DNA of 8,752 bases from JBGQAS01 sp964498605. Lineage in GTDB: Bacteria > Chloroflexota > Anaerolineae > Anaerolineales > Anaerolineaceae. Position numbers and translations under genes: made by a program. The stretch covers positions 1-8,752 of the forward strand of contig CAZCHK010000071.1 in assembly GCA_964498605.1 (NCBI GenBank). Direction: 5' to 3'. Shown here one piece after another: positions 1 through 6,466 of the stretch (position 1 is its first letter; each line of letters opens with the position of its first letter). The notes below the pieces were generated by a model. It was not told the DNA's origin. It made no database searches and was given only the letters and a program-made list of their open reading frames with translations.

Positions 1-276
1 CGCAGCCACATTGATCGAATGCCCATGGGTGACATCCAGACGACCCTCCTCAGCCTGATCACACTCAACCCGGAATTGGATTTCTTGTTTCGTTATCAAA
101 TTGACGACAGGTCATATCTTTTGGAAACGGGACCGATCAAAAAGGAATTGGAGGATGTGCCTCTTTCCGATCCATTGGTCATCAAGTATTTGCGGGAATC
201 CATCTCGGAAGGTTTAGCGGATCTTTATCAAAATAATTCTGAATATTTCAAAGGAGAACCACATGCCAGCGATTAA
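1..276 (+). CDS. ATP-binding GHKL-type protein of hydrogenase operons, C-terminal fragment (5' end outside window)
   Basis: The frame is open from base 1 to a TAA at 274-276, so about 91 residues of a longer protein are visible; the internal ATG at 19 is unlikely to be the true start. The visible part begins with SHIDRMPMGDIQTTLLSLI, which I recognise as the segment that follows the GHKL ATPase (histidine-kinase-like) fold in short ATP-binding proteins encoded beside HydC/HydB-type hydrogenase genes. The ATP-binding boxes themselves lie upstream and cannot be seen. No cysteines, membrane segment or signal peptide occur in this piece. The cellular role of these proteins is not established; regulation or assembly of the hydrogenase is a guess. 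Its last 14 bases overlap the next gene, which suggests translational coupling. It could instead be another small regulator, so the family call is moderate while the reading frame is secure. Confidence 0.68.
   Translation, partial: RSHIDRMPMGDIQTTLLSLITLNPELDFLFRYQIDDRSYLLETGPIKKELEDVPLSDPLVIKYLRESISEGLADLYQNNSEYFKGEPHASD
251..256 (+). promoter_or_regulatory. Shine-Dalgarno for the 263 gene, inside the upstream coding region
   Basis: AAGGAG lies six bases before ATG 263 and within the last codons of the upstream ATPase gene. It fixes the start of the small ferredoxin-like gene and supports coupled translation across the 14-base overlap. Confidence 0.75.
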
Positions 277-631
277 AAGTTTAGAAGATCTAAAAAGAAT
301 TCGCCAGGAAGCGCTTGAAAAGCGGAAAATGAAAACGACTGAGGGCAAAGCCCAGGTCATCGTGGCGATGGGTACCTGCGGGATCGCTGCCGGAGCCCGC
401 GACACGATGAAAGCCATCCTGGATGTCATCGAGAAGGACAGCTTGCAGGATATCATTGTCAGCCAAACCGGTTGCATCGGACTGTGTGAAAAGGAACCGA
501 TCGTTCAGGTGATCATCGGTGAAGAGCCAAAAGTCACTTACGGGAAAGTATCCCCTGATATCGCCCGACAGATCATGAAGGAGCACGTCATTTCCGGAAA
601 GCCGGTCGAAAATCACATCATACCCGCATAA
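263..631 (+). CDS. Small thioredoxin-like (2Fe-2S) ferredoxin-domain protein, three-cysteine type
   Basis: This 122-residue soluble protein has a charged helical N-terminus (residues 1-28), then a thioredoxin-like ferredoxin fold: a beta strand ending in MGTCGIAAGAR (Cys39) and a second motif QTGCIGLCEKEP (Cys71, Cys75). This matches the (2Fe-2S) ferredoxin-domain proteins that sit between the GHKL ATPase and nuoF in hydrogenase operons of anaerobes. Only three cysteines are present in the whole protein, whereas four-Cys relatives such as NuoE use CxxxxC plus CxxxC; a fourth ligand, or a structural role without a cluster, has to be assumed. The role is presumably electron transfer or a docking subunit of the diaphorase module. 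The start is set by AAGGAG at 251-256. The gene overlaps the gene before it by 14 bases and is followed 22 bases later by nuoF-1. Confidence 0.85.
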   Translation: MPAIKSLEDLKRIRQEALEKRKMKTTEGKAQVIVAMGTCGIAAGARDTMKAILDVIEKDSLQDIIVSQTGCIGLCEKEPIVQVIIGEEPKVTYGKVSPDIARQIMKEHVISGKPVENHIIPA

Positions 632-641
632 TCATTTCTAG
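626..641 (+). repeat. Intercistronic repeat, copy 1 (GCATAA-T-CATTTCTAG)
   Basis: The end of the small ferredoxin gene and the following gap read GCATAA-T-CATTTCTAG. The same string, without the single T, follows the stop of the second nuoF at 4581-4595. In both copies it covers the Ala codon, the TAA stop and the start of the gap. It has no clear dyad symmetry, so it may be chance, a remnant of duplication, or an RNA-processing signal. Confidence 0.4.
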
Positions 642-653
642 TAAGGATCTGTA

Positions 654-2435
654 ATGAAGTTTTATCGATCGAATGTTCTTGTTTGCATGGACCCCGAATG
701 CGCCAGGAAAGGCGCGCGCGAGGTAATGCAGGCATTAAGAGATGAAATAAAACAGGAAGGGCTGGAAGATGAGATTCAGGTCCTGGAGACAAGCCGCATC
801 GGTGGCTGTGATAGTGGACCTGAATTGATGGTTTACCCGGAAGGGGTACACTATTCCAACCTGACCGTGGATGATATCCCCTTCCTCGTCAGTGAACACT
901 TCCTGAAAGGTCGCAAGGCGGAAAAGTTCGTGACCCAGCTGACTGAATCAGCTGACGAAGAACTCAGTGCCCCGACGCCGAAAGAAATCCGGGTCGTCCT
1001 GCGCAACTGCGGGAAGATCGATCCTGAAAATATTGAGGACTACATCGCTGAAGACGGTTACCAGGCGCTGGCAGATGTCCTCGCAAACAAATCAGCCCAA
1101 CAGGTCATCGACATGGTCTCAGCTTCGGGACTGCGAGGCAGAGGCGGGGCGGGTTTTCCCACCGGCAAAAAATGGGCCATCGCCCGCGCCAGCACAGGAG
1201 AAACCAAGTTCATCACCTGCAATGCTGATGAGGGCGATCCAGGAGCATTCATGAACCGGCGCGTGCTCGAAGGCGATCCCCATTCGGTGATCGAGGGTAT
1301 GATCATCGGGGCTTACGCCATCGGTGCGCAATTGGGTTACATATACTGCCGCGCGGAATATCCCATCGCGGTCAAGACATTGAACATTGCCATCCATCAG
1401 GCTCGCGAACTTGGATTGCTTGGTGAAAACATTTTGGGAAGCACGTTCAGCTTTGATCTTGAAGTGCGCATGGGAGCCGGGGCATTCGTATGCGGCGAAG
1501 AGACTGCCCTGATCGCTTCAATTGAAGGAAAACGGGGAGAACCGCGCCCGCGACCACCCTTCCCATCCGAAAAGGGATTATGGGGCAAACCGACTAGCAA
1601 CAACAATGTTGAAACCTACGCCAACATTCCGCAGATTTTCCTGCGAGGACCCGAGTGGTTCGCAAGCATGGGCACCGAAAAGAGCAAGGGGACCAAAACC
1701 TTTGCGCTGGCGGGAGATGTAAAACACACCGGTCTTGTGGAAGTACCCCTCGGGATAACCTTGCGTGAACTGGTTTATGATGTTGGCGGTGGCATCAAAG
1801 GAGACAAGGCGTTCAAAGCCATTCAGATCGGCGGCCCGATGGGTGGATGCCTGACCTCCGAGCACCTGGATCTGCAGGTGGATTACGAATCCCTTATCTC
1901 TGCAGGAGCAATGATGGGTTCCGGCGGTGTGGTCGTCATGGACGAAGACACGTGCATGGTGGATATTGCCCGTTTCTTCATGGATTTTACCCAGGACGAG
2001 TCGTGCGGAAAGTGCGTGCCGTGCCGCGTCGGCACGCGGAGGATTCTTGAAATATTGAACCGCATCTGCGCCGGTCATGGGCAGGAATCGGACCTCGACA
2101 CCCTGGACATGCTCTGTGAGCAGATTCGTAGCACCAGTCTTTGCGGGTTGGGACAGGGAGCCCCAAATCCAGTAGTGAGCACTTTAAAGCATTTTCGCGA
2201 TGAATACAGAGCCCACATCTTTGAGAAAAGATGCCCCACAAAAGTGTGTAAAGCGTTGATCCGCTATGAAATCCTGGAAAATGCCTGCACAGGATGCACG
2301 GTCTGTGCAAGAAACTGCCCCGTCAACGCCATCTCCGGCGATCGGAAACAAACGCACGTGATCGATCCGGATGTGTGCATACGTTGCGGCATCTGCCTGC
2401 AGGTGTGTAATTTCCAGGCTGTCATAGTCAAATAA
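654..2435 (+). CDS. nuoF: NuoF/HydB-type NADH:FMN flavoprotein with C-terminal 2x[4Fe-4S] domain (copy 1)
   Basis: This 593-residue subunit is predicted to exchange electrons between NAD(H) and the hydrogenase iron-sulfur chain via FMN. Domains in order are as follows. A thioredoxin-like domain (about 1-90) has Cys11, Cys16 and Cys52, with Arg48 where the fourth cysteine is expected. The FMN glycine-rich loop GRGGAGFPTGKKW lies at 162-174, CNADEGDPGAFMNRR at 189-203, and CGEETALIASIEG at 280-292 for FMN/NADH. The N3-type [4Fe-4S] ligands are Cys451, Cys454, Cys457 and Cys497. A CPTKVC pair sits at 527-532. Two ferredoxin-type [4Fe-4S] motifs follow: Cys545/548/551/555 and Cys575/578/581/585. 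The EGDPGAFM motif and the C-terminal ferredoxin domain are typical of HydB/HymB in electron-bifurcating hydrogenases rather than complex I NuoF. AAGGAT at 643-648 precedes ATG 654. The operon holds a second, diverged copy at 2946. Confidence 0.95.
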   Translation: MKFYRSNVLVCMDPECARKGAREVMQALRDEIKQEGLEDEIQVLETSRIGGCDSGPELMVYPEGVHYSNLTVDDIPFLVSEHFLKGRKAEKFVTQLTESADEELSAPTPKEIRVVLRNCGKIDPENIEDYIAEDGYQALADVLANKSAQQVIDMVSASGLRGRGGAGFPTGKKWAIARASTGETKFITCNADEGDPGAFMNRRVLEGDPHSVIEGMIIGAYAIGAQLGYIYCRAEYPIAVKTLNIAIHQARELGLLGENILGSTFSFDLEVRMGAGAFVCGEETALIASIEGKRGEPRPRPPFPSEKGLWGKPTSNNNVETYANIPQIFLRGPEWFASMGTEKSKGTKTFALAGDVKHTGLVEVPLGITLRELVYDVGGGIKGDKAFKAIQIGGPMGGCLTSEHLDLQVDYESLISAGAMMGSGGVVVMDEDTCMVDIARFFMDFTQDESCGKCVPCRVGTRRILEILNRICAGHGQESDLDTLDMLCEQIRSTSLCGLGQGAPNPVVSTLKHFRDEYRAHIFEKRCPTKVCKALIRYEILENACTGCTVCARNCPVNAISGDRKQTHVIDPDVCIRCGICLQVCNFQAVIVK

Positions 2436-2461
2436 AAAATCGATTTTCCGGAGGAGAAAGG

Positions 2462-2932
2462 ATGGCTGTAACATTGAAGGACCCGAAGATACTTGTCCAG
2501 CATGCTATCGAGAGGCACGGTGCGGGAAGAGACGAACTGATCCCGATTCTTCAAGAAATTAATCGCGATCTGGGACATCTTCCAGTGGAAGTGCTGGCCG
2601 AGATAAGCAGCAGGATGAAAATCCCTGAAAGCCAGGTCATGTCCGTGGCAAGTTTCTATGACATGCTGTCAACCAAGCCACGCGGCAAACATGTGATCAA
2701 ATTCTGCGAAAGCGCTCCCTGTCACGTTGTCGGGGGCCGTGAAGTGTGGGAAGGTCTCCAAAAAGCGCTCAAGATCAAGCCCGGCGAAACGACACCGGAT
2801 GGCATGTGGACGCTGCTGACAACCAGCTGCCTGGGTGTGTGCGCGGTCGGTCCCGTCATCCTGATTGATGATGATATTTACGGGAATGTGGATCCTTCAA
2901 AAATCCCGCAGATCCTCTCACGATACAGCTAA
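2462..2932 (+). CDS. nuoE: NuoE/HydC-type [2Fe-2S] thioredoxin-like diaphorase subunit
   Basis: At 156 residues this has the usual NuoE/HoxE/HydC length and architecture: an N-terminal helical bundle (about 1-70, including the family segment with LGHLP at 37-41 and SVASFYDMLS at 61-70) and a thioredoxin-like domain binding one [2Fe-2S] cluster through Cys82, Cys87, Cys123 and Cys127 (CESAPC and CLGVC). All four ligands are intact, unlike in the other three thioredoxin-like domains of the window. In the family it docks on NuoF near the FMN. It is the only NuoE here and lies between the two nuoF copies, so it could serve either. A strong GGAGGAG at 2450-2456 stands five bases before ATG 2462. 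The next gene starts 13 bases after the stop. Confidence 0.95.
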   Translation: MAVTLKDPKILVQHAIERHGAGRDELIPILQEINRDLGHLPVEVLAEISSRMKIPESQVMSVASFYDMLSTKPRGKHVIKFCESAPCHVVGGREVWEGLQKALKIKPGETTPDGMWTLLTTSCLGVCAVGPVILIDDDIYGNVDPSKIPQILSRYS

Positions 2933-2945
2933 CAGGAGCTAAGAC

Positions 2946-4586
2946 ATGAATACATATCGCTCAATGGTTCTTGTTTCTGATGATCCCCAAAGCCGACTGC
3001 ACGGTTCGGAAAGCCTGTTTCAGGCTCTGGAAAAAGAGATCAAATCCTTTGGCCTGGAAAAGGAGATATCCCTTTCCACGGTCGGAGATGTTGGCCGGCA
3101 CGACGCCGTTCCCATGGTCATCGTTTACCCCGAAGCCGTTGTCTACGGCCCGATCAAAGCGGAGCAGGCACATTACCTGGTCGAGGAACATCTATTGAAA
3201 GGCAGAATTGCCGCCGACCTGCAGGCGCCTGCCCACGAAATGTCCGGAAAAATTGCCTGGATCACCGCGCGCAAAGGAACACTGCCCGCGGAACAACGCA
3301 TCGTGATGCAGCGGGTTGGTCTGATCAATCCTGAAAGCATCGATGATTACATCATCCATGATGGATATCTGGCTCTTGGAAAAGCTCTGCTTGAAATGTC
3401 CCCGCAGGAAGTCATCGCGGAATTGGAAAAATCCGGATTACGTGGTCGAGGCGGAGCGGGTTTTCCCACCGGGATGAAATGGAAATTCGTCGCGAAGACG
3501 AACAGCGACAAAAAGTATGTTGTGTGCAATGCCGATGAATCTGAGCCGGGCACGTTCAAGGATCGCTTGATCCTTGAAGGGGACCCTCATTCTATCCTGG
3601 AAGCCATGACGATCGCGGCGTACGCGGTAGGGGCGGACGAAGGTTACATATATATCCGTGGAGAGTATACAATTGCCCAGGAACGCCTTGTGTTGGCCAT
3701 CCAGCAAGCGAAAGAAATGGGCTTCCTCGGAAAAAATATCTTCGGAACAGATTTTAATTTCGATATCCATGTTCACAGTGGTGCAGGTGCGTACGTGTGC
3801 GGAGAGGAAACCGCTTTGATCGAATCGATCGAAGGGAAACGCGGTGAACCTCGTGCCCGCCCCCCCTATCCTACGACAAATGGGTTGTGGGACATGCCAA
3901 CGCTGGTCAACAACGTGGAAACACTTGCCAATGTACCTTCAATCATATTCAAAGGCGCTGATTGGTACAAGAGCTATGGCACACCGAGCAGCCCGGGAAC
4001 CAAAGTGTACACCATCATGGGTAATGTGAATGTCACAGGCATGATCGAAGTCCCGATGGGCATCACGCTGCGGGAGGTCATCGCGATTTACGCCAAGGGC
4101 ATGAAACCGGGTTCCACCTTCAAGCTCGCTCAAACCGGAGGTTCAAGTGGCTCGATCATTCCCGCGAGTCTGCAGGACACACCGATGGACTTCGATTCGT
4201 TCAACAAAACAGGCGTCGCGCTTGGATCCGGAGCGTTGTTGATTTGCGATGAATCAACCTGCGTCATCGATCTTGCCAAGGTGCTGTTGAACTTTTTCGT
4301 CAAGGAAGGTTGTGGCAAGTGCAATCCCTGCAGAATCGGGACATATCGCGCATACTACATTCTTTCCAATATCGCTGAGGGAGTGGGCACATCGAAGGAT
4401 CTGGAAGACCTCCTCATGCTCAGCGATAACCTGTACGAAATGTCCAACTGTGGTCTAGGCCAGACAGCCGGTACACCTTTACGCGATGTCATGCAGTATT
4501 TCAGGGCGGAAGTGGATGCACATATCCGCCTGAAGGTGTGCCCGGCAGGTGTTTGCCCGATGCGTGGCCACAAAGTCACGGCATAA
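2946..4586 (+). CDS. nuoF: NuoF-type NADH:FMN flavoprotein (copy 2), without C-terminal ferredoxin domain
   Basis: This 546-residue paralogue of the 654 gene has the same opening (MNTYRSMVLV against MKFYRSNVLV) and the same core. The FMN loop GRGGAGFPTGMKW is at 167-179, CNADESEPGTFKDR at 194-207, CGEETALIESIEG at 285-297, and the N3-type [4Fe-4S] ligands are Cys456, Cys459, Cys462 and Cys502. The core therefore looks competent for FMN, NADH and one [4Fe-4S] cluster. Two differences stand out. In the N-terminal thioredoxin-like domain (about 1-90) all four cluster positions are replaced (Ser11, Ser16, Asp48, His52), and the protein stops after a CPAGVC segment (532-537) without the two ferredoxin motifs of copy 1. 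Its ESEPGTFKDR motif is complex I-like, not HydB-like. AGGAG at 2934-2938 sets the start at ATG 2946. Function as a second NAD(H) site or a structural partner is inferred. Confidence 0.94.
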   Translation: MNTYRSMVLVSDDPQSRLHGSESLFQALEKEIKSFGLEKEISLSTVGDVGRHDAVPMVIVYPEAVVYGPIKAEQAHYLVEEHLLKGRIAADLQAPAHEMSGKIAWITARKGTLPAEQRIVMQRVGLINPESIDDYIIHDGYLALGKALLEMSPQEVIAELEKSGLRGRGGAGFPTGMKWKFVAKTNSDKKYVVCNADESEPGTFKDRLILEGDPHSILEAMTIAAYAVGADEGYIYIRGEYTIAQERLVLAIQQAKEMGFLGKNIFGTDFNFDIHVHSGAGAYVCGEETALIESIEGKRGEPRARPPYPTTNGLWDMPTLVNNVETLANVPSIIFKGADWYKSYGTPSSPGTKVYTIMGNVNVTGMIEVPMGITLREVIAIYAKGMKPGSTFKLAQTGGSSGSIIPASLQDTPMDFDSFNKTGVALGSGALLICDESTCVIDLAKVLLNFFVKEGCGKCNPCRIGTYRAYYILSNIAEGVGTSKDLEDLLMLSDNLYEMSNCGLGQTAGTPLRDVMQYFRAEVDAHIRLKVCPAGVCPMRGHKVTA

Positions 4587-4595
4587 CATTTCTAG
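4581..4595 (+). repeat. Intercistronic repeat, copy 2 (GCATAA-CATTTCTAG)
   Basis: This is the second copy of the string found at 626-641, again spanning an Ala codon, the TAA stop and the first bases of the gap, here between nuoF-2 and the nuoG-like gene. It lacks the single T present between the two halves of copy 1. Confidence 0.4.
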
Positions 4596-4600
4596 ATGTG

Positions 4601-4604
4601 AGGA
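4601..4604 (+). promoter_or_regulatory. Shine-Dalgarno deciding ATG 4611 as start
   Basis: The sequence GTGAGGA ends at 4604, directly against an in-frame TTG at 4605. That leaves no room for initiation at TTG but gives a normal six-base gap to ATG 4611. The start is therefore placed at 4611, two codons shorter than the longest open frame. Confidence 0.7.
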
Positions 4605-4610
4605 TTGAAC

Positions 4611-6452
4611 ATGATTAACTTAACAATTGACAACAAACCTATCGAAGTGAAAGAAGGGACGACCGTTCTGAACGCGGCTCGTTCAGCAGGAATAGAAATC
4701 CCGACGCTCTGCGATCACCCTGAGTTGACTCCTTATGGAGGTTGCAGGCTGTGCCTTGTTGAAGTCGAAGGTGCGCGCACGCTGCAGCCCTCCTGCACTC
4801 TGCCGGTATCCAACGGAATGATTGTCCGCACGGACACCGAAAAAATCAAGGAAGCGCGGAAGTTCATCCTGACCCTGATCTTCAGCGAACGCAATCACTT
4901 TTGCCCCTACTGCCAGGTGAGCGGCGGGGATTGTGAGCTGCAAAACGCAGCCTACGCGGAGGGGATGACCCACTGGCCGCTCCAGCCCAACTGGGTTCCA
5001 TACCCCATGGATGCTTCGCATCCTCATATCATTCTTGAGAACAACCGCTGCATTCTTTGCCGACGCTGCGTCAGAGCATGTGGTGAACTGGTAGGGAACT
5101 ACACACTTGGGTTTGAAGAACGCGGTGCTCGCAGCATACTCGTTGCAGATCTCGGCATCCCGCTGGGAACCAGCTCCTGCATCGGTTGCGGGACCTGCGT
5201 GCAGGTCTGCCCGACTGGCGCCCTCATCGATCGCTGGTCAGCGTACAAAGGGCGTGAAACCCAGGTCGAGAGGATTCACTCGATCTGCAGCGGCTGCAGT
5301 GTTGGCTGCGGACTGGACATCCTCACCAGGGACAACAATCTGGTCAGGATCGAGGGTAACTGGGAAGCCGCAGTCAATGAGGGTGTCATCTGCAAAATCG
5401 GACGTTTTGTTCCCATGGATGAGAAACGCGAGCGCTTGTACACGCCAATGATCCGCAGGGATGGTACTTTGAAAGCAGCCACGTGGGAAGATGCCTACGC
5501 ACACATCAAGTCAGAAATGGGTAGCTTTGACCAAAGCGCTGTGATGGCTCTGGTCTCCTCGCGCTTGAGCGTGGAAGCGCTGCACAATTTTAACCTTTTG
5601 TTCGCAAAAGGCATCAAAGTCCCGGAGACAGCCGCACTAGACGGTGAAGTGACCGCTGCGGCATCAGAACTGCTTGCCAGGACCGGTAAAGCGTACGAGG
5701 GAAAATTGTCTGATATTTCCCAGGCGGACGTCGTTGCCGTTGTGGGGACCGACCTTGTCCTGGAACACGAAGTTGTCGGTTTCATGGTGAAACGTCGCAT
5801 CCCGCAAGGGATGAAAGTGCTGCTGGTTGACACTCCCAAAAACCTGCTCGCTTCGTGGGTCGACGATGTGATTGAAGTTGAAAAGGAGATCACGCCAAAG
5901 ACGATCCAGCAAATCGAGAACCATGACCTTCTCAAAACCGCGAAAAATCCTGTATTCATTTATGGCAGCCGGGTCAATGCGCAGGCGCTTGAAAGTTTGT
6001 TAAAGGTCGCCGACAAACGGAACGCCAAATTGATTGGTGTCAAAGGTCAGGCCAACAGTCTCGCTGCCGCCCTTTTGGGATTGGATCATCATTACGCAGC
6101 TTCTGGAAAGAAAGCCGCTTATCTGGCATTGGGAGATGAAGAGCCGAGCCAGCACCTGATCAAAGAATGTGACGCTATCCCGTTCCTGGTTGTGCAGTCC
6201 GCTTACGCATCTGCGTTGACAGGAAAAGCATCGGTGGTTCTTCCATCGGCAGATTGGAAAGAAGAAGAGGGTCATTTCCTGAACCTCGAAGGAAAGTTGC
6301 AAAAATCCCAAAAAGCGATTCTTGCCGCCGAAACGATCAAAAGCAATGAAGAGATCCTCGCGGAATTGGCAAAGGAATTCGGGATTGCCTTAGATCATGA
6401 CTGGAAAAAATCTCTCACAAAGCAGATCTCTCCAGTAGCACTTGAATTATAG
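4611..6452 (+). CDS. NuoG/HydA-like iron-sulfur scaffold subunit with reduced molybdopterin-oxidoreductase-like domain
   Basis: This 613-residue subunit is the predicted electron wire between HoxY and the flavin subunits. Numbered from ATG 4611, it carries a plant-type [2Fe-2S] domain (Cys34, Cys45, Cys48, Cys62) and a His-ligated [4Fe-4S] site (His96, Cys98, Cys101, Cys108; the HxC spacing is like HoxU, not complex I NuoG). Two ferredoxin-type [4Fe-4S] motifs follow (Cys147/150/153/157 and Cys190/193/196/200), then an N7-type [4Fe-4S] site with spacing Cx2Cx3Cx27C (Cys226, 229, 233, 261). After this comes about 350 residues related to the molybdopterin oxidoreductase fold, recognisable by a segment around 372-420 (ADVVAVVGTDLVLEHEVVGF) and by EEEGHFLNLEGKLQ near 551-564. 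It is far shorter than formate dehydrogenase or NuoG, and I see no catalytic Cys or Sec, so catalysis at Mo is unlikely. It could equally be named HoxU-like, HydA-like or NuoG-like. Confidence 0.93.
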   Translation: MINLTIDNKPIEVKEGTTVLNAARSAGIEIPTLCDHPELTPYGGCRLCLVEVEGARTLQPSCTLPVSNGMIVRTDTEKIKEARKFILTLIFSERNHFCPYCQVSGGDCELQNAAYAEGMTHWPLQPNWVPYPMDASHPHIILENNRCILCRRCVRACGELVGNYTLGFEERGARSILVADLGIPLGTSSCIGCGTCVQVCPTGALIDRWSAYKGRETQVERIHSICSGCSVGCGLDILTRDNNLVRIEGNWEAAVNEGVICKIGRFVPMDEKRERLYTPMIRRDGTLKAATWEDAYAHIKSEMGSFDQSAVMALVSSRLSVEALHNFNLLFAKGIKVPETAALDGEVTAAASELLARTGKAYEGKLSDISQADVVAVVGTDLVLEHEVVGFMVKRRIPQGMKVLLVDTPKNLLASWVDDVIEVEKEITPKTIQQIENHDLLKTAKNPVFIYGSRVNAQALESLLKVADKRNAKLIGVKGQANSLAAALLGLDHHYAASGKKAAYLALGDEEPSQHLIKECDAIPFLVVQSAYASALTGKASVVLPSADWKEEEGHFLNLEGKLQKSQKAILAAETIKSNEEILAELAKEFGIALDHDWKKSLTKQISPVALEL

Positions 6453-6466
6453 AGATAGGAGAATCC

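Noticed and set aside
1578..2078. Minus-strand open frame of 166 codons inside nuoF-1
   Set aside because: It lies wholly antisense to a strongly conserved flavoprotein gene, resembles no family I know, and has no credible ribosome site; it is a shadow of codon bias.
1149..3472. Identical 17-base string GCGGGTTTTCCCACCGG at 1149-1165 and 3456-3472
   Set aside because: Both copies encode the invariant AGFPTG segment of the FMN loop in the two nuoF paralogues, so protein constraint and shared ancestry explain it; it is not an independent repeat element.
4605..4610. TTG 4605 as the start of the nuoG-like gene
   Set aside because: The Shine-Dalgarno directly abuts it; ATG 4611 has correct spacing and gives the usual short N-terminus before the [2Fe-2S] domain.
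4605..6452. Formate dehydrogenase catalytic subunit
   Set aside because: The Mo-enzyme domain is much too short and lacks a visible catalytic Cys/Sec; the gene sits directly before hoxYH, which supports an electron-transfer role.
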